Source of the DNA: Capsicum annuum
Taxonomy: Eukaryota > Streptophyta > Magnoliopsida > Solanales > Solanaceae
NCBI RefSeq assembly: GCF_002878395.1
Contig: NC_061114.1
Coordinates: 169,933,844-169,997,843 of the forward strand
Direction: 5' to 3'
DNA: 64,000 bases
Under the pieces are notes generated by a model. It was given only the letters and a program-made list of their open reading frames with translations. It made no database searches and was not told the origin of the DNA. Position 1 is the stretch's first letter. The number at the start of each line of letters is the position of its first letter. A program made the position numbers and the translations under genes. Of the stretch, positions 35,811-48,130 are shown piece by piece.

Positions 35811-38015
35811 TGTAATTCCCCGGGAGTACACCCTAGAAGCCAAATGGTTGTTACAGTAACAAGTGACCATAAGCTAACCCAGAAGGTGGTACTTGCTGTG
35901 AGCACTGAACAAACTGATAATAAAGGATACACATGTGCAGAAAACAAGTCTGGATACACCATAAGGGTTAAACATTTATAATTATTTCTAAATTAATATG
36001 ACTAAAAAAATGTATAAAAACAATACTGTGAAGATGTCAATAACAATTGATAACTGACTAACTATCTAAAAGTATCTGAAAACCTCTAAATGATTGATTG
36101 AGGAGTTGATGGGACAAGTCCCCAACTAACTCTAGCTGACTACTAAACTGAAACACTAAAATAAATATAAGAGATCCTTGTAATATAAGGACTCACCACT
36201 TCTACTGCTGATACGTTGGGAGGTCTAGGTGTGTTCGGGAACCTGAGCATCCGAACATATGATATGATACATCATAGTACAAGAAATAACTATGCGGTTA
36301 GTACTTTGAATGTACTAGTATGCTAGATAGGGTTAGGCTGATATGCTTGGGCTGATGTACATGAATAACTAACTGAATAAATAGCATGAGATAATCGATA
36401 CATTGTATGCATGAAAGCTGTAAACTCTGAGGATGCGAGACCAAGCATATAACATGATACTAGAATAGTCTATAAATGGAAATATTAAAATACTAATACT
36501 AAAAAACTAATAACTGTATGCCATTGTCAAGCAAGCCTGAAACTGAACTCTGAACTGAATACTAGACTAAGACTGTGGGAGCTATCATCTAACCGACTTG
36601 CCCCAATATTAGCTAACTGGGGTCTAAACTATGACCCCAGTTGGAAGGGTGCCAGTACCGTGCCACGAGTACTAACACTGTCTGTGTGGATCCACTAAAG
36701 TAATGTCTCGAAAGACTAAGAGTCACCCTCTACTTCCAGATGCTCTAGTGAGATATATGTCAAAACTCAATTGGCAGGTTAAAATCTCAACCTACGTTAG
36801 CTATGTAGTTCTAGAATGCAGGGACTGCTACTAAAGGTCACGCCTTCAAATGACAGGTGAGCCTCCATACTTAGGTTCACTCGGTACTAAATGCTACTCT
36901 TAACTGAACTAATTCTAATTACTGAATTGAACTGAGCTTATTGACATGATATTTTGACTAAACTGATAATACTCTAATATATCCAAAACCATTCTGAAAA
37001 TACTTAAACTAAGTAAACAACTCAATTTTTGAGTATTCATAACCCCCAGGACTCGATAGCAATATCAGTAAGAACACATGAGAACATTTGAAACCATAAT
37101 AATTAAGCATTATCCCAAAATTATTACATAGGCATTTCACCAAACACTTGAGGGTTATGAGTTAAAGTATGGAGATAGTTTACAACATGTGATAGTAACA
37201 TAATTTCAATGCTAAAATCATAGGTTAATGATTTAACATGCAATTTTTATCCTTCAAACATGTCAAGAGCTAATTCCAAAGAAAACACATGTAAACATGG
37301 TATAAAAATCAAAATTCATGGAAGTTCATGGATATAATTCATATTAACATGTAAAGATAATTATTTTAAACTTAAAAGTGAATTCTTGGACTCCATGGGT
37401 GAAAAGGACCCATGAATGAACATATGACATACCTTAGTTGAAGAATTCGTGATAGTCTTGGTGAGTTTCTTGAAGATTTATCTTTAATATTAAATGAGCT
37501 AGGGTTTTGTTCTTGAGAGAGTTTGTGAAATCATTAGTGATTTTGCCCTTTTGGGGCCTTAATCTCTTGTTATGGCTGAGATAACATGAGGGGAAAAGAC
37601 TGAAATACCCTCTTGGACCTGAAATTAATTATGGTAAACATGGCCGGTGATATGATAAGCGATGCATCGCGTCACTCAGTTGATGTGTTAGGCATCACAT
37701 TGTGTTGTACCCCACCAATGAATAACTGGCACACTGCTACCATATTGTGATGACTTGCTGGTTCAAACATCTAAACGAGCCTCAAACCTTATTTGAAAAA
37801 TCCAAAACTTACCTGAGACATGCTATCGACCACCCAAATCACTAATCAACTTAAAACTCGATGTTCTAAGTTTGAAAAAGTCAAAATTAAAATCATCAAA
37901 GTTTAAGGGGATTTTGAAATTACACAGTCTTAATATTTAGTGAAATTTTCTAAGTCTTGGACCCCTTTAGCATGAAAGAGAGCTAAATCGAGTTAGGATC
38001 TTATGCGGTATTACA
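35811..38015 (-). repeat. 3' LTR of element D
   Basis: 2205 bp, TGTAATTCCC to GGTATTACA. Landmarks: gatgggacaagtcccc (36108-36123), dyad agtactttgaatgtact (36300-36316), leader hairpin CATGGGT/ACCCATG (37394-37414) beside acatacctt (37428-37436), and the palindrome GCGATGCATCGC (37659-37670) in a CpG-rich U3 patch. Confidence 0.85.
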
Positions 38016-38027
38016 ATATCCCCCCTT
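38016..38027 (-). other. Polypurine tract of element D
   Basis: Minus strand AAGGGGGGATAT immediately inside the 3' LTR. Confidence 0.75.
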
Positions 38028-38279
38028 GGAACATTCGTCCTTGATTGAGACTGGTTAATCTAAGTGTTACTAAGGTACTAAGATTACATGTTGAATATGC
38101 AAAACTGAAACATGATTTCATGACTGAGTCTAAACATGGTGACTAACTTAACTGGTTCGTGAATGCATGCAATGACATAAATATGATCATATGGCTAGAA
38201 TTGAGAATGGAAAAGAGATAATCTAAGGGAAAAATGTTACCTTGAATTGAATCTAGGTTTGTAGAATCTAGGTTTGCAG

Positions 38280-39550
38280 AGAAGAGGTGAGGGTACTTGG
38301 TTTGCAAATCTACTTCTGCTTCCCAAGTTCTCCATCAACAGAATGATTTCATCATAAAACTTTGACCAAGGCAACTTCTTTGTTCCTTAGTCCCCGAATT
38401 TGATGATCTAGGATCTTAACTAGGATTTCTTCATAAGTAAGGCTGTCTTGAACAATCTGTAATTTCTAAGGGAAAAACTATAGCTGAATCACCAATACAC
38501 TTCTTTAATAAAGAAATATGGAATACTGGGTGAACGGATGTTAAATCTACAGTCAACTCAAGATCTTAATCTATTTTTCCAAAAGCGGCTCAAGATCCTG
38601 TAAGGGCCAACATATCAGGAACTAAGCTTCCCCTTCTTGCCAAGCCTATTTACTCCCTTCATGGGAGGGATTTTCAAATAAACTGAGTCTCTAACTGCAA
38701 ACTCAATATCCCTCCTATACACATCCTCATATGATTTTGATGGCTTTGGGCTGTCTTAAACCTTTCTTTGATTACCTGAACTTTCTCCAATCCATCAGAT
38801 ACTGAATCTGGCCCTATCAACGTAGTCTCACCTACCTCAAATGATCCAAGAGGAGATCCATATCTCCTTCCATAGAGAGCCTCAAATGGAGTCATCTGAA
38901 TACTAGAATAATAACTATTATTTTAAGCAAACTCAATCAATGGCAAGTGATCTTCCCAACCACCGTTAAAGTCGATAACACAAGCTCTCAACATGTTCGC
39001 TAAGGTCTGAATGGTCCTCTCTGCCTGACTATCTACCTAAGGGTGAAATTCTATACTGAGACAAAGTTGAGTACCAAGACTCTTCTGAAAAGCTTTCAAA
39101 AAGTGAGAGGTAAAATGAGTACCTCTATCTGAAATGATGGACAATAGGACTCCATACAACCTAACCAACTCTCTAATACAGAGCTTGGCATAATCCTCGG
39201 CTGAATAAAAAGTATGCACTGGCAAGAACTAGGATGATTTGGACATTCTATCTATAATAAGCCAAATCTAATCATGTTGACGACATGAACGAGACAACCC
39301 TATCACAAAGTCCATGTTTACCTCTTCCCACTTCCAAGTGGGGATGTTGAACTCCTGTATAGTTCCACTAGGTCTTTGGTGCTCAATCTTAACATGCTGA
39401 TAATTAGCACACTTGGCTACAAACTCTGTAATATCTCTTTTCATACATCTCCTCCAATAGATTTTCTATAAATCATGGTAAATCTTAGTAGCTCCTGGGT
39501 GAAAAGTGTAGCACGCTCCATGTGCCTTTAAAAGAATTCTCTATCTCAAA
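38280..39550 (-). pseudogene. Integrase and chromodomain of D
   Basis: Pieces in coding order. A zinc-binding region near 39420-39550. Core frame 39037-39225, with SAEDYAKL and SIISDRGTHF, the second catalytic Asp. Frame 38674-38895 with MTPFEALYGRRYGSP. A GPY/F region near 38560-38680. A chromodomain near 38280-38420 where the RNH..VDGE..WEAE pattern is shifted and a W is a stop. Many indels separate the pieces. The protein would have inserted D cDNA and, through the chromodomain, favoured heterochromatin. Confidence 0.75.
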
Positions 39551-40200
39551 CCATCTATACATAGCACACACTGTCTATCTTGGCAACGCAACATACCACT
39601 CCCCGTTGGGAGAAAACCTCTACTTTCTGATCTCTGACTGAATCCTTAAACCTAACTAGACTGGTATCCCTATATTGATTTTCTTTCACTTTGGCAAACA
39701 AAGAAGATTTTGAACAATTTTGTACCCATACACTACCCTCATATGAGTCAACCAAATGAATGCCTAACCTATATAACTGATGAACCTCCTGAAATAACTT
39801 CTTCTTATCATTGTCAACACGAGTAACACTACCTATAGACAATCTACTAAGGGCATATACCACTACATTGGCCTTTCTCAGATGATACAAAATGCTCATA
39901 TCATAGTATTTCAATAATTCCAACCACCTCCTCCAATGAAGATTTAACTCCTTCTATGAAAACACATACTGCAAACTCTTGTGGTATGCAAACACATAAC
40001 CATGCACCCCATGTAGATAATGCCTCCATATTTTTAAGGCAAACACAACAACTACTAATTCAAGATCATGGGTAGGATAATTTCTTTCATGAGGCTTAAG
40101 CTATTTAGAGGCATAGGCTATGACCTTATCTCTTCATATCAAACTACACCCCAAAGCAATTTTGAAAGCATCACAATAAATAACAAACCCATCTAAACCA
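39551..40200 (-). pseudogene. RNase H of D
   Basis: The frame 39555-39923 starts at the domain end: [27 protein letters not shown], where ADALSR is expected, followed by the linker to integrase. Upstream, on the minus strand, the phrases for HAYKSLQ and FT are visible with stops. Confidence 0.65.
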
Positions 40201-41170
40201 TCTGGCAAGGTGAAAATTGGGTTGAGGTAAGTCAGGTCTTCAACTCCTAAAAACTCTTCTCACAAGAATCTGACCACTATAACTTTACTTTTTTCTGAGT
40301 CAATGTGGACATGGGGAATGCAATAGACAAAAACTCTTCAACAAACCATCGATAATAGCTAGTCAAACCCAAGAAACTCTTGATTTGATGGAGAAATAGG
40401 TCTAGACCAGTTTCTCATTGCTTCAGTCTTTTGAGGGTCGATTCTAATGCCATCACCAAAAATAATATGGCCAAGCAAAGCTATTGATCTTAGCCAAAAC
40501 TCACACTTACTGAATTTGGCAAATAACTGATGGGCTCTAAGATTCTGCAATACTATTCTAAGGCGGTCTGCATGATTATTTTCATTATAGGAATAGACAA
40601 GGATATCATCTATGAAAACTATGATGAACATGTCCAATACAGTTTGAACACTTGGTTTATCAAGTTCATGAAAGCTGCTGGGGAATTTGTTAGACTAAAG
40701 AAAATGGCTAAATATTCAAAGTGACCATATCAAATTTTGAAGGCTATTTTTGGAATGTCAAATTCTCTGACTCTAAGTTAATGATAGCCTAATCTAAGGT
40801 CTATCTTAGAGAAATAACTGGTACCATGAAGTTGGTCGAACAAGTCATCAATTATGGGGAGTGGGTACTTATTCTTGAATGTGACTTTGTTCAACTGATT
40901 GTAATCAATGCACATCTTAAGGGAACCATATTTCTTTTGCACAAAAAGGACCAGAGCACCCCATGGGGAAACACTGGGCCTGATGAATCCCTTATCTAGG
41001 ATATCTTTCAACTGTTCTTTAAACTCCTTAAACTCTGCTGGAGCCATTCTATAGGGAGTAATAGAGATAGGCTGGGTATCTAGAAGAAGGTCTATTTCAA
41101 AGTCAAATTCCCTTTTGGGAGAAACTCCAAGAAGATCTTCGGGAAACACATCTAGAAATTCCCTCACTAA
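40201..41170 (-). pseudogene. Reverse transcriptase of D
   Basis: The upstream frame (40778-41167) runs [14 protein letters not shown], then [31 protein letters not shown] and [10 protein letters not shown], ending in DLRLGYH. The downstream frame (40359-40637) has IIVFIDDILVYS with both catalytic Asp residues, AKFSKCEFWL and LLGH. About 140 bases between them are frameshifted. D alone keeps FIDD among the four RTs seen here. The enzyme copies element RNA into DNA inside the Gag particle. Confidence 0.85.
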
Positions 41171-41319
41171 TGAAATTGACTTAAGATTTAGAGTTTTTAA
41201 ACTAGAGTCTTTAACTTAAACAAAATTGTAGACACACACACTTGGATATCATTTTTCACTCTCTAAGGTAAGAAACAAGATGACCCCTAAGTGCTAAAGT
41301 ACTACCCCTATATTCAAGA

Positions 41320-41700
41320 ATTGGTTCATTTGGAAACTGAAAACAAAAAACTCTATTTCTTTAATCAATTAAAGAATAACATGAGTGGAGCTAATCCATA
41401 CCAAGAATAACATCAAATTTAGTCGTCTCTAACTCCACAAGATTAATTAAAGTGACTTTCTAGGATATTATAAGTGGATAGTTCTTGTATACCTGCCTGA
41501 CTATAATAGAGACACGTACTAAGGTAGACACTGAGAATGGTTTAGTTAAAGTCTCAGGGCTGACACTAAAATTAACAGCTATGTAAGGGGTTACAAATAA
41601 AAAAGAAGTTTCGGGATCTAACAAAGCTTAAAAATATAAATGAAAGACCTGTAACATACCAGTTACCACATAAGGAGAATTTTCCTGATCCTATCGAAAA
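41320..41700 (-). pseudogene. Aspartic protease of D
   Basis: On the minus strand the active-site loop reads LLDPETSFLFVTPYI where the family has D(S/P)G(S/A); the Gly is Glu. Further on, DVILGMD*LHSCYSLID has TAG (41391-41393) for the conserved Trp. It would cut Gag-Pol. Confidence 0.65.
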
Positions 41701-42856
41701 TGAGGTGCATATAATCTGTTTGGGCACTAACCATTGGTGGTACTGGAAGCGACACCCTACTGAGTTGGGCGTCTGGATGGAACTACGGGATGATTGGACT
41801 AACCCTGCTGACCACTATTTAGGTAATCCCTGACTCTGTGGCCTGGCTTTCCACACCTAAAGCATATATCAGTGCCAACTCTACACAATCCCTAATGGTT
41901 TCTACCACATTTCTAGTAAAGAGGATTTATATGACCACTGTTCACACTACCCTAGGACTTAGAGCCTAGTGCCCTATCCCAATTATCATTTCTGAACTTA
42001 AGTGCTGGCAAACTAGCTGAAGATAAGATAGAGCTGGAGCTAAATATTTTGAATAAAATTAAGGACGGTTACCACCCTCTAATCTTGGATGAGAAAAAAT
42101 AAAGCTACTCATTCTAGCTCTCTTGTTCTCTTTCTCTTTCCTTAAACTTCCACTCCTCAATCTATTTAGAATGGACCATCAACCTAGACAAGTCTATCTT
42201 CTTAATCAAAATTGCGATCCTACACTCTTTGACCATGCAATCAGCTACCTCAGAAACATACTTACTCATCCTATACCTGTCATTAGACACCATATTAGGA
42301 GCATACCTAGCTCGCCAAGTAAACTTAAGAGAAAACTCTTTCACACTCATGTTTCCCTGCCGCAAATTAACAAACTCATGCACCTTAGTTTCCCTTAACT
42401 CAAGGGGAAAGAACCTATCTAAAGAGGCTGTAGCAAACTCCTCATATTCAAATAGGCCCTACATCTGTCCTTCTATCTCCCTTCCATTACTTATACCAGG
42501 TGTGAGCAACATCTTGTAACTGGGAAGCACCCAACTCTACATTCTCACTAGAGGTCAGAGCCAAACTGTCAGTTACCTTCTGAACCATGTCAAGGAACTT
42601 CTACGTATCCTCATTAGACTTAGATCCCAAAAATAGAGAAGGGTGTATTTGGGTAAAGTCTTGAATCCTAGCTTTGGTAGTATTAACCATCGAAATGGCA
42701 GCCAACTGATTATTCTGGGCTGCTATTGAGTGAGCTAAAGTATTGAGTGTAGCTCTGAATTTGGTATGAGAGAATGCTCATTTAGGGGATCTTCCTGAAT
42801 AGGCAGAGGTGTGGGATGGTTCCCATTTCTCCTACTGTTATTTTTTTGAGAGGCAT
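41701..42856 (-). pseudogene. Gag of D
   Basis: ATG complementary to 42854-42856. After one frameshift the N-terminus runs RRNGNHPTPLPIQEDPLNE. The Gag core (frame 42162-42383) has EFVNLRQGNMSVKEFSLKFT, then RYAPNMV, MSKYVSEVADCMVKECR and LIKKIDLSRLM. A zinc knuckle near 41825-41880 reads CFRCGKPGHRVRDY, last Cys changed to Tyr. The domain order and wording are those of Tekay/Del chromoviruses of Solanaceae. It would assemble the particle in the cytoplasm. Confidence 0.8.
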
Positions 42857-43062
42857 GTTCTATAAATGAAAAGAAGATTGAATTAAAAAGAGAGTTTAAA
42901 TTGAGATCATGCATATTCACACAACATAAATATTGAAAGAAGGGAAACTTTTCCTAAAATGTCTTGTAGACTCTTATCCATAAGTGTGGTGTGCTTCATA
43001 CCCATGCACAAGACTCTAATCAACGTGGCTTTAAGACTCCCTAGGATAAATTTAAACCTTAG

Positions 43063-43074
43063 GCCCTGATACCA
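43063..43074 (-). other. Primer-binding site of element D
   Basis: Minus strand TGGTATCAGGGC, one base from the initiator tRNA-Met complement, next to the 5' LTR. Confidence 0.8.
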
Positions 43075-43078
43075 AGTT

Positions 43079-43342
43079 TATAATGCCCCGGGAGTACATA
43101 CAGTACCAAGTGACCACAAGCTAACCCATGACCTGATACCTACTGTGAGCACTAAAAAAACTGATAATGTGAGAAAAATAAAGCTGGATATGCCATAAGG
43201 TTTAAAAATTTAAAAATATTTTTGAATTAATATGCCTGAAAAAACAAACGTCTAAAAATAATACTGTATAGACTATCAGCAACAACTGATAACCAACTAA
43301 CTGTCTAAAAATATAAAACTAACTGACTGTGGAGTTGATGGG
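43079..43342 (-). repeat. 5' LTR of D, left part
   Basis: Starts TATAATGCCCCGGGAGTAC (TG decayed to TA) and ends gttgatggg where element E enters. Continues at 56001. Confidence 0.8.
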
Positions 43343-46040
43343 TGTAACGCCTGTAAAACATGTCCTGAGATATCACACGGTGCCCAGTACTATGAGTAGC
43401 CCCAAGATAATCCTTTGAGCCTTCTACTAATTTTGAAACTCATAATGAAAGTAACTTAGGCATGTGAATATACTGAAATACTACATTTACAATCTTAACT
43501 GATCCGAGTTTTGTTGAATATAAAGTATGAAAGTGCTTAACTTAAAAGTATGGAAAACCAATACTTGAAATCTAAAATATTACTAACAGTCCAAAAAGCC
43601 TCTACTTCTAATAACTAGAGAGTCACTGGGACAGACCCCCAACTGACTTGAACCAAACTAAAAACAACTAATCAAATACTATGAAAGCTAAAAATCTGAA
43701 TAAATGGGTCCTCAAATCATGAGGACTCACCAAGTGTTAGGATATAGATAGAGATACCCATGGCCAATTACGCTGCAGGAATTGAGCACCTGAATCTACA
43801 TTATTAAACAATGTAGCATAGAGACGTATATGTGGATTAGTAATTTTAGAATGTACTGAGCATATGAGGGTCAATCCATAAGTGAAACAATAGATGCAAT
43901 GCTTCAAATAAACTTTCAAAATAGTATGCTAGATGTGGGTGACTCACCTTGGCTTGAATAATAAAGACTGACAAATCATAAGTCATCAGTAATAAGGCAT
44001 AAGGAAAATTCTTGTGAGCCACCACACCTAGTTCTAATAAACTGTACTCTTGTGTTATTCTTTAAATTATGCAATCTAAGTGAAAAGGGTTCCCTTTTAT
44101 CAATCTTAAAACTTAATGCTAAAATATGATAACTGTAATCTTAAGTAAAATCTGAGTACATTTGTGAGCCTTTACACTTAGTTTTGTCAAAACTATTCTG
44201 ACATTTGATTTAAGACTTAGGGGCTTTGGGAGGTTCCTCTAACCGATATATTCCATGTGAGCCATCATGGAGAACAATGTATCGTTCCTCTAAGGGTAAA
44301 ACTTCATGTTGGGGAGAGGTGTCACACTCTTGCCAAGGAGTATAACCTCCTCTTAGTGATCACTCTCTTAGCCCACTATGGGCACTTATTCTTAATCCTA
44401 CGGTGGCACATAGTTTTGGGGCATGAGACCTTGGAAACATTCCCAACTCGGTGTTAAATACTACTCCCATTATTTTGCTTAGAACTTTAGGAAATCCACC
44501 TTAAAATAGCACCAAGTGTTTCTAATGAAAACCAATTATGCTTTTCTTTACTTTAAATCATAAACAGTCAGAATAATATTCATAATCTTAGCTTGTGATC
44601 ATAAGATCTATCTTTGCTTTTAAAGAACTTTTCAAAACTTGTCAATAGAACTTGAAATCATTATCTCTTTATAAACTCATCACTTGTACTTGGGGCTCAA
44701 AATAGCAAGATTTAATGTATCAATAAATGTATTTAAACTTCATGCTCAATAATCAACTTAAATGCTTTCAACAATCTCGATTAAGATAGTGAAATGTTAC
44801 TCATAATATGAATCTCATGATTTCAAACATGGATATATGTAAATCTTTTTCAATTGAAGCCTTAAATAACATGATAATTCCATAAACTAAAAATAATAAG
44901 ATTTATGTATAAACCCTAACTTCAATTTATGTAAAGATTTAACTTAAAATCAAGCTTTGGGCATAAGGGTGGAAGAAAACCCTTGTTCATAACCCCACAT
45001 ACCTTATTTGGATTGATTTAATAAAACAAGTTGAGTTTGGAAGCCTTGATAATGTTCTTTGAGGCTTTTCTTTAAGTTCTTGGCTTAAGAACCTTAAGTT
45101 CTTGATTATCTTAAAGAGAACGTAATGAGATCTTGAAGCTCTTAGGAGATGACCTCAAGGAGAAACCCTAATCTTTTTTCTTGAGGGTGAAGAGGATTAA
45201 GGGTTTTTTAAAACTGGTTGATGATGTCCATGTATGTGTTTTAGATAATTTAAGTGTTGGGAGACAAAGAAAAACACAAAAATACCCTTACAAAACAAAT
45301 CATAATTGCTGAGATTTTTAAGGTGACAACTTGGGTTTATAAGTCATCACTTAGGTGACAGATTATCACCTCAAGTCATCACTTTTGATGAGTTTTGGGC
45401 CCTTTCTGGTCATGGGTGATGACTTGGTCTAATAAGTCATCACTTAGGTGATGGCTTATCACCTCAAGTTGTCACTTGGAAGCCAGATTGGTGAGTTTCT
45501 AGTTGGCTTGATGAGTTAGGCTGATACGTCGTCACTTAGGTGACAGCTTATCAGCTCAGGTCATCACTTAGGATCTTATTTTGATGGGTTTTTTGTTTGG
45601 GTAGATGACTTGGCTGATAAGTTATCACTTAGTTTTATGACTTATCAACTCAGGACGTCACTTGGTTAACAAAAATACATGCTGAAGTAAAATGAGTATA
45701 GCTTTTTTCTTCGATACTGAATTAAGGTGAAACCGAATGTGTGGAAAGAAGATTCAAAGATCTTTCGTTTTATTTATTGTAGGACACGTAACTTATTATG
45801 TACATGGAGTAATGGTTATTTAAAGTTGACCCAAGCTGAAATGTTCACTAAAACTTAATCAATAGAATCATTCTTAACTGGTCTTTAGGTTAGGAGATTT
45901 TTATGACCTCGACTGATATCAATGGACATTTTCTCACTATATAAATGATCATCACCCATATATTTACAAAATCATTGTGTTTTAGTCTGTACACTTGATA
46001 AAAATAGTATGAATTCTAATCCAAAAATGAGGGTGTTACA
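43343..46040 (-). repeat. 3' LTR of element E
   Basis: TGTAACGCCTG to GGGTGTTACA. Landmarks: cactgggacagaccccc (43625-43641), hairpin GTCCTCA/TGAGGAC followed by tcacca (43708-43732), dyad near 43845-43862, leader hairpin AAGGGT/ACCCTT (44965-44984) beside ccccacatacctt, and the repeat array 45310-45670. Confidence 0.85.
45310..45670. repeat. TGACG/CGTCA inverted-repeat array, E 3' LTR
   Basis: About eight units of aagtc(a/g)tcacttaggtgac and its complement, alternating with gcttatcacctca. Pairs of opposite units can fold on each other. The words TGACG, TGACT and GTGAC recur. The array is in U3, upstream of the leader in sense direction, where promoter elements would sit. Confidence 0.7.
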
Positions 46041-46189
46041 TCATATCCCCTTGGAAACATTAGTCCTCGAATAAGGCTGGTTTTTGAGAAAACTAGGAGA
46101 TCTGAGAGTATATACAGAGCATGATTACATAACTAAAATTTAGAACTGAAGAGAATCACTCTGAGGAGAATCGTTACCTTAGGCTGAAT

Positions 46190-47500
46190 TTGAACTTGCA
46201 GAGAAAAGATGGGGCTACTTAGACTGCATATCTGCTTTTGCTTCCCAAGTAGCACCCTCAACGTACTGATTCCGCTAAAGGACTTTAATCAAGGGAGCTT
46301 CTTTGTTCCTTAGCCTACGAATTTGTTAGTTAAGGATTTTGACTAGGAGTTTTTCATAAGCGAGACTATCCTGAATTTTTGTGCTTTCCAAAGGAACTAC
46401 CACGGTTGGGTCACCAATACACTTCTTTAACACAGAGACATGAAACACTGGGTGAGCAACTGACAATTCTGCATAACTCAAGCTCATATGCAACCTTCCT
46501 AACATGACTTAATATTCTGTAAGGGCCGACATATCGGGGGATAATTTTACCCTTTCTACCAAAATGCTTCACCCCTTTCATGGGTGAAACCTTCAAATAA
46601 ACTAGGTCATTGACTTCAAACTCAAGGCCCCTTTTCCTCACATCCACATAGGATTTCTGATGACTCTGGGATATTTTCAACCTTTATCGAATCAACTAAA
46701 CTTTCTCCATGGATCCAAACACCATATACGGACCTAACAAAGCAGCCTCATCCACTCTGAACCAACCAATCAGTGATCTATATCTCTTCCAACAAAAAGC
46801 CTAAAACGGGGCCATCTGAATACTATCATGGTAAATATTATTGTAGGCGAACTCGATCAATGGTAAGTGCTTATCCCAACTACCCTTTGAATGGTCCTCT
46901 CCACTTGGCCATTTTTTTAGGATGAAAAGTTGAACTGAGATGGACTTGGGTGCCAAGACCCTTCTAAAAGGCTTTCCTAAAGTGAGAGTTAAACTGACTA
47001 CCCCTATCTAAAATGATTGACAAAAAAATTTTGTGCAATTTGACCAACTCTCAAATATACTGCTTAGCATAATCTTTAGCTGAGTAGGATGTATGAACTT
47101 CTCAGAAATAGGTTGAGTTGGTCAATTTGTATACAATAACCCAAATTGAATCATGCTAACTATGTGAACGAAGTATCCCTGTCACAAATCCCATGTTACC
47201 CTTTTCCCACTTCCAATTGGGAATACAAAATTCCTGTAAGATGCCACCAGGACTTTGGTGCTCTACTTTAACCTATTGGTAGCTAGAACACGTAGACACA
47301 ACCTCTAAAATTTCTCTCTTCATACCACTCCACCAATAGACTTCCTATAAATCATAGTATATCTTAGTGGCTCATAGGTGAATAGTGTAACGGGCACCAT
47401 GCACTTTTGCCATAATCTGCTACCTTAGACCATCAACACACGACACACTTAGTCTACTCTGGTATCTCAACACACCATATCCCTCTTGGGAGAAAACTTC
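46190..47500 (-). pseudogene. Integrase and chromodomain of E
   Basis: Frame 46411-46680 holds KSYVDVRKRGLEFEVND, then VSPMKGVKHFGRKGK and YVGPYRIL, the GPY/F module. Downstream (46195-46400) the chromodomain RNQYVEGATWEAKADM is readable with a stop for W in VKVLW. The core (46800-47300) is heavily shifted: SAEDYAKQ-like and ISDRG-like words are only partly readable, and a deletion follows near 46880. Confidence 0.7.
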
Positions 47501-48130
47501 AACCTTCTAATCCTTAAATAAATCCTTCAACTTAACCAAACTAGAGTTTTTATCTGGTTTCTCTTTTACTTTTGAAACTAAGGAAGATTCTTTACTATTC
47601 AAAATCCAAATGTTACCCTCAATTGAGTCCACCAACCGTACACCTAATCTAGCTAACCGATGAACATCCCTAACTAAATCTTTATTATCATTCTCCACAT
47701 GAGCAACACTACCCATAGACAGTCAACTAAAGGTGTCTGCCACTATATTAGCCTTGCTCGAATGATACAAGACATTCATGTCATAATATTTTAACAATTC
47801 TAACCACCTTCTCTGATAGAGACTTAAGTCTCTTAGCGTAAACACATGCTGCAATCTTTTGTGGTCTGTGAACACATCAATATGTACTCTATGTAGATAG
47901 TGCCTCCAGATTTTCAAGGTAAAAACAACAGTAGATAACTGAAGATCGTGGGTAGGGTAGTTTTTCTTGTGAGGCTTAAGCTGTCTAGAGGCATAGGCTA
48001 TGACCTTATATCTCTACATCAAAACACAACCTAGACAAACTCTAGAAGTATCACAATAAATAAAAAATCTTTCAATGCCATCAGATAATGCCAAAATAGG
48101 GGTTGAAGTGAGCCGAGCCTTCAACTCCTA
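47501..48130 (-). pseudogene. RNase H of E and linker
   Basis: Frame 47723-47917: [21 protein letters not shown], then [29 protein letters not shown]. This is the C-terminal half of the domain with the expected FTDHKSLQ region. Frame 47507-47716 is the linker towards integrase. Confidence 0.75.

Noticed and set aside
43737..44457. Small frames in the E LTRs, similar to 54172-54372
   Set aside because: Similarity only reflects LTR identity. Frames shift between the copies and no start context is kept.
45310..45670. Possible CRISPR-like or satellite array
   Set aside because: Units are inverted, of unequal length, without unique spacers, and lie inside an LTR pair of a plant element.
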